This document shows, piece by piece, positions 33,377-43,816 of a stretch of 64,000 nt of DNA (its first letter is position 1; every line of letters starts with the position of its first letter). This DNA is from Streptomyces sp. JHA26. Its GTDB lineage: Bacteria > Actinomycetota > Actinomycetes > Streptomycetales > Streptomycetaceae. The notes beneath the pieces were generated by a model. That model ran no database searches and was not told the origin of the DNA. It saw only the letters and a list, made by a program, of their open reading frames with translations. The stretch lies in NCBI RefSeq assembly GCF_002005565.1, contig NZ_BDJC01000025.1:1-64000 (forward strand), given 5' to 3'. Both the position numbers and the translations under genes were made by a program.

Positions 33377-34078
33377 ATGACCGAACAGAACGGACAGACC
33401 AGACAGGCCGGTCGGACCGCCCAGGAGGGACCGGCGGGACGGACCGGGCGCACCTGGAAGCGCGCCCTCGGCACCGCCGCCGTCACCGCGGCCGCGCTCA
33501 CCGCGACCGTCACCCCGGCCGACGCCGCCCCCGCCGCGGTCACCGGTACGGCAGCCGGGACGGCCACCGCGGTCGCCGCCGCCGACGTCGACTACGCCAC
33601 CTGGCAGCGGGACGTCCGGGCCGTGATGGACCAGGCCCTGCCGTACCTGAAGGAGCGGATCGCCGACGCCGCACCCGGCGAGAAGCAGGCGATCGTCCTC
33701 GACGTCGACAACACCTCCCTGGAGACCGACTTCGGCTTCAGCTACCCGCAGCCCGCCAACCGCCCGGTCCTGGAGGCCGCCCGCTACGCCCAGGAGCACG
33801 GCGTCGCCCTCTTCTTCGTCACCGCCCGGCCGGGCATCATCGCGGCGCCCACCGAGTGGAACCTCGACCACGCCGGCTACGCGTCCTCCGGCCTCTACGT
33901 CCGCGGCTTCCTCGACCTGTTCCGCGACGTGGCCGAGTACAAGACCGCGCAGCGCGCCCGCATCGAGTCGAAGGGCTACACGATCATCGCCAACATCGGC
34001 AACACCCCCACCGACCTGTCGGGCGGCCACGCCGAGAAGACGTTCAAGCTGCCGGACTACGACGGCCAGTTGTCCTGA
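33377..34078 (+). CDS. Secreted HAD-family acid phosphatase (class B-like)
   Basis: 233 residues. A signal sequence (about 28-55; ALGTAAVTAAALTATVTPADAAP) leads to a HAD domain with motif I IVLDVDNTSLE (nucleophile Asp plus DxDN form), motif II in FFVTARPG, and a Lys/Asp region near GYTIIANIGNTPTDL. Resembles the HAD_2/class B acid phosphatases that release phosphate outside the cell. GAGAGGA precedes the ATG. The NACHT gene starts 43 nt downstream. Confidence 0.88.
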   Translation: MTEQNGQTRQAGRTAQEGPAGRTGRTWKRALGTAAVTAAALTATVTPADAAPAAVTGTAAGTATAVAAADVDYATWQRDVRAVMDQALPYLKERIADAAPGEKQAIVLDVDNTSLETDFGFSYPQPANRPVLEAARYAQEHGVALFFVTARPGIIAAPTEWNLDHAGYASSGLYVRGFLDLFRDVAEYKTAQRARIESKGYTIIANIGNTPTDLSGGHAEKTFKLPDYDGQLS

Positions 34079-34121
34079 CCCCCGATAGGCTCCCCCCGTC
34101 GACCGACCACGGGGGTGGCGC

Positions 34122-37100
34122 ATGGAACCGGCGGTACTCGGCGGGAAGTTGGCGTCCGGCCTGGTCGCCCCGCTGGTGAAGAAGCTGTTCGTGAGCGGCG
34201 GTCCCGGAGCCGGGCTGGTCGACAAGCCGGTCCGGCTGACGGACCTCGTCTCCTTCCGCGGCGAGAAGCGCACCCTCGGCGACCGGGACGTACGCAAGCT
34301 CGCCGGGCGGTTGGTCGAGGCGGCCGTGGACTCCCCCGGCGAGGCGCCCTTCCCGGCCGACGAGACGCAGGCCGTCACCGACGCCCTGACGGTCCGTCTC
34401 CTCGCCCTGGGCGGGCTGGACATGGACGACGTCCAGGCGGTCCGGCTGGGCCACCGGGAGCTGGCCGCACACCTGCGCCGGCACGCTCCCGGGGCCGGGG
34501 ACGGCCTGTCCGCCGACGCGCGCTGCTTCCTCGACTCCGCCACGGAGTGGGCCTGCCTGCACGTCCTGGAGTTCTTCACCCGGCGCTCGACGTTCGTGGC
34601 ACGGACCCTGGTGGAACAGACCCGCTCCCAGACGGAACTGATCGCCAAGGTCGACGAGCTGCTCGCCCGCACCCCGCGCCCGGACGCCCGGGACACCGCG
34701 TTCGAGCGCCGGTACCTGCCGTACGTGGCCGAACGGCACAACCACCTCACCATCTACGGCCTCGACCTGCGCGACTCCCCCGACCGCTGGCCCCTCGAGG
34801 TCGCCTACCTGAGCCTGGAGGCGACCGTCGGCGGGGAGACCGGCCGGGACGGCGTGCCCGGCGAGGACGCACCGGCCCGCACCGGGCGGATGCCCGCCGA
34901 CACGGCGCTCGACCAGGAACCCCGGGTGCTGCTGCGCGGCGACGCGGGCTCCGGCAAGACGACCCTGGTGCAGTGGCTGGCGGTGACCGCGGCCCGGGAG
35001 GGCACGCGCGTCCCGTTCGTCCTCCCCCTGCGCACCCTGGTCCGCACCGGCCCCCTGCCGGCCCCGTCCGCCTTCCTCGGCGCGGTCGGCTGCCCGCTGT
35101 CACCGCCGGACGGCTGGGCGGACCGCGTCCTGACGGCGGGCCGCGCACTGGTCATGGTCGACGGCCTGGACGAGATCCCGCAGGCCGACCGTCACGCCAC
35201 CCGGGACTGGCTGAGCGGCCTCCTCCACGCCTACTCCGGCAACCACTGGCTGCTGACCACCCGGCCCACCGCCGTACGCCCCGACTGGCTCGCCCGGGAA
35301 CGCTTCGAGGAACTCTCCCTCGCGCCGATGGGCCGGGCGGAGGTCGCCACCTTCGTCCACCGCTGGCACGAGGCCGCCCGCGCCCCCGAGTACGAGTGGC
35401 GGCTGCTGGACGCCCTGGGCACCAAGCGCGACCTGTCCCGCCTCGCCACCAACCCGCTGATGTGCGGCCTGATCTGCGCCCTGCACCGCGAACGCCGCGG
35501 CTACCTGCCCACCGGCCGCAAGGAGCTGTACGACGCCGCACTCACCATGCTGCTCGCCCGCCGGGACCGCGAACGGGGCATGGGCCCCGTGGACGGCCCG
35601 GAGCCGGGCGAGGAGGCCCGGCTCGAACTGCTGCAGCGCATCGCCTACGCCCTGGTCCTCAGCGGTCGGCAGGAGATGACGCTGGAGACGGCGGAGGGCA
35701 TCGTGGACCGGGCCCTGCCCGCCCTCGGCCCCGTCTCCGGGCAGCGGGACGCCGCCGCGGTGCTGCGGTCCCTGCTGTTGCGCAGCGGCGTGCTGCGCCG
35801 CCCGGCCGAGGGCGTCCTGGACTTCGTCCACCGCACCTTCCAGGACTACCTGGCGGCCCGCTACGCGGTCGAGGAGGGCCATCTCGGCGTGCTCACCGGC
35901 CACGCCGAGGACACCGAGTGGGAGGACGTCATCCGCATGGCCGTGGCCCACGCCCGGCCCCGCGAACGCGTCTCCGTGCTCAGGGAGCTGCTGAACGGGG
36001 ACGACCCCCGGCTCACCCTGCTGGCCCTGGCCTGCCTGGAGCACGCCGCGGCCCTCGATCCGGCGGTACGGGCGGAGGTGGAGGAGCGGGCCGCCGAGCT
36101 GATCCCGCCGCGTACGGCCGAGGCCGCCCGGGAGCTGGCGGGTGCGGGGCCGCTGGTGCTGGAACTGCTGCCGGGGCCAGAGGGCCTGTCGCCCGAGGAG
36201 GCGCTGGGCGTCACGGTCACCGCCTCGGTCCTGGGCGGCGAGGAACCCGACGGCGCCCTCACCGTCCTGCGCCGCTTCCGGGACCACGCCGACCTCCACG
36301 TGCGGCGGCAGCTCGTGGGCACGTGGCACCGCTTCGACGCCGAGGAGTACGCGGCCGAGGTCCTGGACCACCTGGACCGGGCGGAGCTCGTCCTCGCCTG
36401 CGACACGCCCGAGCAGCTCTCGGCGCTCGCCGGAATGCGTCCGTGGAACAGACTGAGCATCTCGGGGAGGTACTCGGCCGAGGACCTCGCGGCCCGGGTG
36501 CCCGAGCCCTCGGCGGTGACCGAGCTGACCCTCACCGACAACCCGCTGCTGACGGACCTGGACGCCCTGGGCCGCTTCACCTCGCTGACGCGGCTGACGT
36601 ACCACAAGTGCCCGAACGCACGCGGCCTGGACCGGTTGGCGGGGCTCGGCCTGACCGAACTCGTCCTCGGCGCCGACACCGACCCCTCGGGGATCCGGTC
36701 CCTCACGTCCTTGACCCTGCTCTCGCTGACTCCGGGGCTGCCGGGCGCCGATCTCACCGAGGCGCTGCCCGCCGACGCCCCGCTGAGCTTCCTCTACCTG
36801 GGCGACACGTGCACGGAGCCGGGCGGGCTGCGGGGGCTCGGTCGCTGGAGGACGCTGCAGACCCTCAGCCTCGGCGCGCTGACCACGGAGCTGACGGAGG
36901 ACGACTGGCGGGAGGTCGCCTCCCTGCCCGCGCTCACCCGCCTGTACCTGAACGCGGCGATCCTCCGGGAGGTGCCGGCCTCCATCGGCCGTATGCCCGA
37001 GCTGCCGGGCATCGAGGTGCTGACGGTCCACGACATGGAGGGCACCGAACACCTCGCGGCGCTCGCGGCCCGGCTGCCGGGCCTGCACCGGGTGACCCTC

Positions 37101-37184
37101 TCGAACCGCCCCGGCCACTCCTTCCCCGTGTCCGGCTTCCGTCCGGTCTTCCCCGGCGCCGACGTGGTCCTGAACGAACGCTGA
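34122..37184 (+). CDS. NACHT-domain ATPase with leucine-rich-repeat-like C-terminus
   Basis: 1020 residues. An N-terminal helical domain (1-190) has no recognisable enzyme motif, followed by a linker (RRYLPYVAERHNHLTIYGLDL). The NACHT ATPase has Walker A GDAGSGKTT (273-281) and Walker B VMVDGLDE (344-351) with extra acidic residues typical of NACHT, then helical modules (DFVHRTFQDYLAARYAV). Residues 799-1005 form LRR-like repeats (VTELTLTDNPLLTDLDAL, LTELVLG, LTLLSL, LQTLSLG). This is the bacterial NLR-like architecture, members of which defend against phage; no adjacent effector gene is seen. Defence is inference. Confidence 0.88.
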   Translation: MEPAVLGGKLASGLVAPLVKKLFVSGGPGAGLVDKPVRLTDLVSFRGEKRTLGDRDVRKLAGRLVEAAVDSPGEAPFPADETQAVTDALTVRLLALGGLDMDDVQAVRLGHRELAAHLRRHAPGAGDGLSADARCFLDSATEWACLHVLEFFTRRSTFVARTLVEQTRSQTELIAKVDELLARTPRPDARDTAFERRYLPYVAERHNHLTIYGLDLRDSPDRWPLEVAYLSLEATVGGETGRDGVPGEDAPARTGRMPADTALDQEPRVLLRGDAGSGKTTLVQWLAVTAAREGTRVPFVLPLRTLVRTGPLPAPSAFLGAVGCPLSPPDGWADRVLTAGRALVMVDGLDEIPQADRHATRDWLSGLLHAYSGNHWLLTTRPTAVRPDWLARERFEELSLAPMGRAEVATFVHRWHEAARAPEYEWRLLDALGTKRDLSRLATNPLMCGLICALHRERRGYLPTGRKELYDAALTMLLARRDRERGMGPVDGPEPGEEARLELLQRIAYALVLSGRQEMTLETAEGIVDRALPALGPVSGQRDAAAVLRSLLLRSGVLRRPAEGVLDFVHRTFQDYLAARYAVEEGHLGVLTGHAEDTEWEDVIRMAVAHARPRERVSVLRELLNGDDPRLTLLALACLEHAAALDPAVRAEVEERAAELIPPRTAEAARELAGAGPLVLELLPGPEGLSPEEALGVTVTASVLGGEEPDGALTVLRRFRDHADLHVRRQLVGTWHRFDAEEYAAEVLDHLDRAELVLACDTPEQLSALAGMRPWNRLSISGRYSAEDLAARVPEPSAVTELTLTDNPLLTDLDALGRFTSLTRLTYHKCPNARGLDRLAGLGLTELVLGADTDPSGIRSLTSLTLLSLTPGLPGADLTEALPADAPLSFLYLGDTCTEPGGLRGLGRWRTLQTLSLGALTTELTEDDWREVASLPALTRLYLNAAILREVPASIGRMPELPGIEVLTVHDMEGTEHLAALAARLPGLHRVTLSNRPGHSFPVSGFRPVFPGADVVLNER

Positions 37185-37195
37185 CCGGGCATGCG

Positions 37196-37237
37196 GAAGG
37201 GGCCGCCCCGGGACCGGAGTCCCGGGGCGGCCCCTTC
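37196..37237. terminator. Strong bidirectional terminator, 19-bp stem
   Basis: Arms 37196-37214 and 37219-37237 are perfectly complementary around a CGGA tetraloop, between the convergent NACHT and clpC genes. Confidence 0.85.
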
Positions 37238-37256
37238 ACGGGCTCACCCCGAAGGG

Positions 37257-39782
<2,526 letters not shown>

Positions 39783-40164
39783 CGTTAATCGCTCCTCAGA
39801 GCGGTCAGGCAGTGGGGGGAACTTCCCCTCCCTGTCCTTCCGCAGCTTAGTCCCGCAAGCGGGGACCGCTCATTCCAACTGCCGACACCGTCGATGGCCT
39901 CCTGACCCCTGACGCCGACATCTGCCACAACCCGATGGTGCGAGACGATGTTCCCGCAGGCCAGGCACTTACCCCGCTCGCCAGTACGCCGATGGCGAAC
40001 GTGAGACGGCCCGTTCCGCGTGTCGCCCCCTCCCACTAGGGATGTCTTACCCGCTGGGACGGACACTCCATGCCGCGCGCACCGGTTCCCTCCGCTACGG
40101 GCGAACAACCTTGCACCACCCCACACCCCCGCGCGCTCCTTTTTCCGGAACCCGGAGGAACCGC
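39783..40164. promoter_or_regulatory. Divergent intergenic region clpC / SCO3374-type gene
   Basis: 382 bp with no gene. It contains the ClgR-like operator at 39984-40001 and presumably both divergent promoters. Confidence 0.5.
39984..40001 (-). promoter_or_regulatory. ClgR-like operator of clpC
   Basis: On the minus strand the sequence is CGTTCGCCATCGGCGTAC, containing GTTCGC-N5-GCG and close to the actinobacterial ClgR consensus (WNNWCGCYNANRGCGWWS) with two deviations. ClgR is the known activator of clp genes in Streptomyces. Confidence 0.6.
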
Positions 40165-40833
40165 TTGACCACCCAGCGTAACCCGAGCGCCTTTTCGACG
40201 GTTGCAGGTGGCATGGCCGGCGTCCTGCCCACGACCTCCCCGGTGCCGTTCCCCCGTCGGCCGCCCGAAGGGGGCGGCGGGGCGTGGGAACGGGTGCGGT
40301 CCTGGTACGAGAGCGGGCTCGGCTGGCCGACGGCGCCCGGAACCCCCGTACGGCTTCGCGTGGGGGTTCGCTTCGACGTCCTCGACGTTCCGGCCGAGGC
40401 CGGTCACGCGGCGCTGCGGCGCCGGACGCACGGCTTCCCGGTGGCGCTCCGGGGCGAGCGGATGCTGCTGCTCGTGGCCGCGGGGGGTGCGGACGAGCTG
40501 CCCGGGCTGCTGGACTGGCTGGAGTGGGGCTCCCTGGCGCTCGACCTGCGGGCGGTCGGCGCGGGCGGTCTCCTGGACGCGCCCCTGCCCCCGGAGTCCG
40601 CTCCGGCCGGCCCGTCGTCGTCGCCCTCGGGGGCGCCGGCGCCGACGGGCCGTGACGTTTCACAGGGGGCCGCCGTGTGGCTGCGGCCCCCCGAGACGGG
40701 GAGCGAGGTCGAGACCTCGCTGCCGACGCTGTCGGCCCCGGGCGGCGCGGTGACCGCTCCCGACCTGGCGCGTCTGGTGCACACGCTGGCGACGCAGTGC
40801 CACCGGATCCGGCTCTCCCGGGCGCCGCGCTGA
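40165..40833 (+). CDS. SCO3374-family protein (prim-pol-like N-terminal region)
   Basis: 222 residues from a TTG start supported by GGAGGAA 5-6 nt upstream. It contains WERVRSWYESGLGWPTAPGTPVRLRVGVRFDVLDVPAEAG, reminiscent of bifunctional primase/polymerase N-terminal domains but without a convincing catalytic triad, a Pro/Ser/Ala-rich middle, and VWLRPPETG with a C-terminal DLARLVHTLATQCHRIR. Conserved between clpC and lsr2 across Streptomyces. A function is not known to me; nucleic-acid binding is a guess. Confidence 0.82.
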   Translation: MTTQRNPSAFSTVAGGMAGVLPTTSPVPFPRRPPEGGGGAWERVRSWYESGLGWPTAPGTPVRLRVGVRFDVLDVPAEAGHAALRRRTHGFPVALRGERMLLLVAAGGADELPGLLDWLEWGSLALDLRAVGAGGLLDAPLPPESAPAGPSSSPSGAPAPTGRDVSQGAAVWLRPPETGSEVETSLPTLSAPGGAVTAPDLARLVHTLATQCHRIRLSRAPR

Positions 40834-40899
40834 GGACGTGCGGGTCGGCAGCGGGCGGACCGGGTGTGTGCGGACCGGCTCGGTGACGTGACCGGACGA

Positions 40900-41235
40900 T
40901 CAGCCGTTGGCCTCTTCGTAGGCCTGCCGGATCGCCGCGGGGACACGGCCGCGGTCGTTGACCTCGTGGCCGTTCGCCTTCGCCCAGGCGCGGATCGCCG
41001 CGGTGTCCTGGCTGCCGCCCGAGGAAGCGCGCGTCTTGCCGCGACCGCCCGAGGCGCGGCCACCGGTCCGGCGGCCGCCCTTCACGTAAGGCTCGAGAAG
41101 ACCGCGGAGCTTCTCCGCATTGGCGGTGGTGAGATCGATCTCGTACGTCTTGCCGTCCAGCGCGAACGTCACCGTCTCGTCCGCCTCGCCGCCGTCGAGG
41201 TCATCGACAAGAAGGACCTGAACCTTCTGTGCCAC
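40900..41235 (-). CDS. lsr2: Lsr2 nucleoid-associated protein / xenogeneic silencer
   Basis: 111 residues. The N-terminal dimerisation domain is MAQKVQVLLVDDLDGGEADETVTFALDGKTYEIDL in outline, then a basic Gly-rich linker (KGGRRTGGRASGGRGKTRAS), and the C-terminal DNA-binding domain IRAWAKANGHEVNDRGRVPAAIRQAY, where RGR inserts into AT-rich minor groove. In Streptomyces it silences AT-rich, often acquired or specialised-metabolite genes. GTG at 41235 follows AAAGGAAA. A palindrome lies in the likely promoter. Confidence 0.96.
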   Translation of the reverse strand: MAQKVQVLLVDDLDGGEADETVTFALDGKTYEIDLTTANAEKLRGLLEPYVKGGRRTGGRASGGRGKTRASSGGSQDTAAIRAWAKANGHEVNDRGRVPAAIRQAYEEANG

Positions 41236-41555
41236 CGGATTTCCTTTCATCGATAACGTGAGGGCCGGAGGTCCGTCGGCATCCGCCGTATCGCCGTCCC
41301 TTGTTATATGCAGTACTGCAGTACGCCGGAAAGCAAACCGCTTTTGCCGGAAAAACACAAACCCCCGGCGTGAACCCGCGGCCCGCTCCGCCCCGGAAAG
41401 GTGCGCGATTCGGACATAGGGAACCCGGGCGCGGTCCGCCGGTGGAATAAACCTGGCGAGGGGTTGCGGATGCGGGCGGATGCGAGGGGTTCTCGTGGAT
41501 CGCCTCTCGGCGACTCCCGACGCCCCTCTGCGGCACTGCGGCTCTCTGCGGACGA
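41236..41555. promoter_or_regulatory. lsr2 upstream region with palindrome
   Basis: 320 bp without a gene. TGCAGTACTGCA (41309-41320) is a perfect palindrome overlapping a second, GTACTGCAGTAC (41313-41324); on the minus strand it is directly followed by TATAAC, a possible lsr2 -10. A direct repeat GCGAGGGGTT occurs at 41456-41465 and 41482-41491. Confidence 0.55.
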
Positions 41556-42065
41556 TCACAGATGCAGAAGCATCCGGCTGTTGCCCAAGGTGTTCGGTTT
41601 CACCCGTTCGAGACCCAGGAACTCCGCCACGCCCTCGTCATAGGAACGCAGAAGCTCGGCGTAGACATCCGTGTCCACGGGCGTCTCCCCGATCTCCACG
41701 AAGCCGTGCTTGCTGAAGAAGTCCACTTCGAAGGTGAGACAGAAAACGCGGCGAACACCCAGCCGGCGCGCGGTCTCCAGCAACTTCTCCAGCAGTCGGT
41801 GTCCGACGCCCGCGCCCTTCAGGCCCGGCTTCACCGCGAGGGTCCGGACTTCCGCGAGGTCTTCCCACATCACGTGCAGGGCGCCGCAGCCGACCACCTC
41901 GGCGTTGTCGTCCCGTTCCGCGACCCAGAACTCCTGGATGCTCTCGTAAAGCGTCACCATCGCTTTGTCGAGCAGGATGCGGTCACGGACGTACTCGTCG
42001 AGGAGCCCGCGTACGGCCGGGACATCGCTGGTGCGGGCCCGCCGGACGGTGATGGCAATTGACAT
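41556..42065 (-). CDS. GNAT amino-acid N-acetyltransferase (ArgA-like)
   Basis: 169 residues, single GNAT domain. The N-terminus TVRRARTSDVPAVRGLLDEYV and acetyl-CoA-binding segment VKPGLKGAGVGHRLLEKLLETA are clear, with a strand VFCLTFEVDFFSKHGFVEIGE. It resembles the stand-alone N-acetylglutamate synthase of actinobacteria (Mycobacterium ArgA type), which acetylates glutamate for arginine synthesis, so that is the best call; other amino acids are possible. 9 nt separate it from the BlaI-type gene upstream. Confidence 0.85.
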   Translation of the reverse strand: MSIAITVRRARTSDVPAVRGLLDEYVRDRILLDKAMVTLYESIQEFWVAERDDNAEVVGCGALHVMWEDLAEVRTLAVKPGLKGAGVGHRLLEKLLETARRLGVRRVFCLTFEVDFFSKHGFVEIGETPVDTDVYAELLRSYDEGVAEFLGLERVKPNTLGNSRMLLHL

Positions 42066-42074
42066 GTGGGGACG

Positions 42075-42485
42075 CTATCGCTCGCCGGCGTCCGTCACCG
42101 ATCCGGGGCCCGGCGCAGGGGTTTCCGGGCCCTGCACGATGCGGATGGCGTCCCTGAGTGCCTGTCGCTGTTCCTCGCTCATCATGCCGAAGAAGGCGAT
42201 GAGGGCGGCGGCGGGGTTGTCGCTCTGCGACCACGCGTCGTTCATCAGCGCGGCGGCGTAGGCGGCGCGGGTGGAGACCGCCTCATATCGATAGGCCCGG
42301 CCTTCCGCCTCGCGGCGCACCCAGCCCTTCTGATGGAGATTGTCCAGAACGGTCATGACGGTGGTGTACGCGATCGACCGTTCCTGTTGGAGATCTTCCA
42401 GGACTTCTCGAACGGTCACCGGGCGGTTCCACTTCCACACCCGCGTCATGACCGCGTCTTCGAGTTCTCCCAAGGGGCGAGGCAC
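42075..42485 (-). CDS. BlaI/MecI/CopY-family transcriptional regulator
   Basis: 136 residues. The winged helix domain (LGELEDAVMTRVWKWNRPVTVREVLEDL...TTVMTVLDNLHQKGWVRREAEGRAYRYEA) is classic for Penicillinase_R repressors. Family repressors are usually inactivated by a BlaR1-type membrane protease; none is adjacent here. It is transcribed with the downstream acetyltransferase. Signal unknown. Confidence 0.9.
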   Translation of the reverse strand: MPRPLGELEDAVMTRVWKWNRPVTVREVLEDLQQERSIAYTTVMTVLDNLHQKGWVRREAEGRAYRYEAVSTRAAYAAALMNDAWSQSDNPAAALIAFFGMMSEEQRQALRDAIRIVQGPETPAPGPGSVTDAGER

Positions 42486-42570
42486 CCTCCCGACAATAGT
42501 GGGGAATCAGGGCGATCGCGTACTGGACGTGCGCTTTCGCTCACTTTCGTGGGCGACTGGGGCAAAAAGG

Positions 42571-42610
42571 GCGTACGGCTCGTCCGCGCAGGGGCGCGGA
42601 GGAGCCGTAC
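42571..42610 (-). terminator. Terminator hairpin downstream of the 59-residue gene
   Basis: CGTACGGCTC (42571-42580) pairs with GAGCCGTACG (42601-42610), continued after one G-G mismatch by TCCGCG (42582-42587) with CGCGGA (42594-42599), loop of 6 nt. Confidence 0.8.
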
Positions 42611-42662
42611 GCGGGGCTGCGCGGAGCCGTCGGCCGGTGGTGGTGCGGGGAGTGGTGCGTAC

Positions 42663-42842
42663 TCAGGCTTCCGGCTGCGCGGTCGCCTGGCGGGTGCTCT
42701 CCGCCCGTGCGAGGGCGGCGTCGACGGCCGCGTCCTCTTTGGCCTTGCGGGCTCCGCCCTGGGTCTTCACGATCACCCTGACGACGCCGATGAAGAAGGC
42801 CGCCATGACGACCGGGGGGAGGAGCGCGGAGACGTAGTCCAT
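42663..42842 (-). CDS. Small single-pass membrane protein (59 residues)
   Basis: Reads MDYVSALLPPVVMAAFFIGV, then VRVIVKTQGGARKAKEDAAV and a polar Ala/Glu-rich tail. One N-terminal membrane segment (about 5-25) is followed by a basic then charged helical cytoplasmic tail. The composition, the strong hairpin after its stop and its place in a tightly packed block support a real gene. No function is known to me. Confidence 0.75.
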   Translation of the reverse strand: MDYVSALLPPVVMAAFFIGVVRVIVKTQGGARKAKEDAAVDAALARAESTRQATAQPEA

Positions 42843-42865
42843 GGTTCCAGGGTAGCCAGGCCGGT

Positions 42866-43471
42866 TCAGCCGGCGGCGAGGTGGTGCCGCGAGCCGGCGG
42901 GGGGCGGGGTCGGTTTGCGGCGGGGGAAGAGCTCGCCGGGGGTGGGAACGGGGCGCTTCGGGGTCTCCGGGGCGGGGTCGGGGGCCGGCTTCTGCGGAGG
43001 CTTGGCGCCGGGGCGGGCCGCCGGGTCCTGATCCGCGCAGCGGCCGCCGGGGAGGGCGAGGAGGCGGGTGCGCGCGGCGGGGACGGTGACGGTGGCGGTG
43101 GCCGCCGGAGGCGCGCAGCGGGAGAGGAGAGCGGCGGCCGCGGGGTTGCCGCGCAGGGCCCGGAGGGCGGCGAGGTCGTCCGCGCCGGGGCGGTGGCCGG
43201 CGCTCAGGGCCTCGTCGAGGAGGGTGAGGTAGCCGGTGATGCTGCCGGGGAGGGCGGCGCGGTACCGGGCGAGATCGGCCATCAGGAAGTCGCGCAGCCG
43301 GGCGCTCTCCCCCATCGCCTCGTCGAGCGAGCGCGCGAGGCGGAGACAGTCCTGGACGTCCTCGGCCGAGGCGGGGCTGGGGTGCAGGGCGAGGGCGAGG
43401 GCGCGCTGGAGCACACGCAGCTCCTGAGCGCCGAACGCCATGCCGCCTCGGGATCCGTATGGCGTGGGCAT
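42866..43471 (-). CDS. Conserved hypothetical protein
   Basis: 201 residues. The N-terminal two-thirds (MPTPYGSRGGMAFGAQELRV onward) is predicted helical and hydrophilic (AEDVQDCLRLARSLDEAMGESARLRDFLMADLARYRAALPG), and the C-terminal third is a Pro/Lys/Ala-rich disordered tail. No signal, membrane segment or catalytic motif. A later ATG (GMAFGAQ) could be the start. Family unknown to me. Confidence 0.7.
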   Translation of the reverse strand: MPTPYGSRGGMAFGAQELRVLQRALALALHPSPASAEDVQDCLRLARSLDEAMGESARLRDFLMADLARYRAALPGSITGYLTLLDEALSAGHRPGADDLAALRALRGNPAAAALLSRCAPPAATATVTVPAARTRLLALPGGRCADQDPAARPGAKPPQKPAPDPAPETPKRPVPTPGELFPRRKPTPPPAGSRHHLAAG

Positions 43472-43776
43472 GGGGCGACGATACGCGCTAATCGGACAAA
43501 TTTTGCATAGCGGGTGGGTGTGGCGTGGAGGGGCCACCCGTATGCGTTGGCCTCCGGCGGTTGCGCGGGGTGCCTGCGGCGGCCTGTGCGGGTCCGGTGG
43601 AGGTGCGCGTAGCGCCTGGGGTTCGGTGGGGGGTCGGGGCCGCGCCGGGGGGTGTCCGTCCTCGGAACGGCGCGGAATCGGTTCATCGAGAGCAGGCGGG
43701 GCGTGGACGCGCCAACCGCTGCGGGCGGACGCCCCCCGACACGTCCCCTTCCCGCCGTACGCGACCGCGGGCCGTC
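43472..43776. other. Intergenic region holding repeat copy 2
   Basis: About 305 bp between coaX and the hypothetical gene. Holds the dispersed repeat and AT-rich sequence just before the hypothetical gene start; no gene seen. Confidence 0.4.
43546..43596 (+). repeat. Dispersed GC-rich intergenic repeat, copy 2
   Basis: A 29-bp stretch (43561-43589, starting TTGCGCGGGGTGCCTGCGGC) is identical to the reverse complement of 63214-63242 and similar to 17761-17787. Confidence 0.75.
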
Positions 43777-43807
43777 GTGCCTCCCCCAGGGGTGCTGGGG
43801 GAGGCAC
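43777..43807 (-). terminator. Terminator of the coaX operon
   Basis: GTGCCTCCCCCAG (43777-43789) and CTGGGGGAGGCAC (43795-43807) form a perfect 13-bp stem, 5-nt loop, just after the coaX stop. Confidence 0.8.
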
Positions 43808-43816
43808 CCCGTATGC

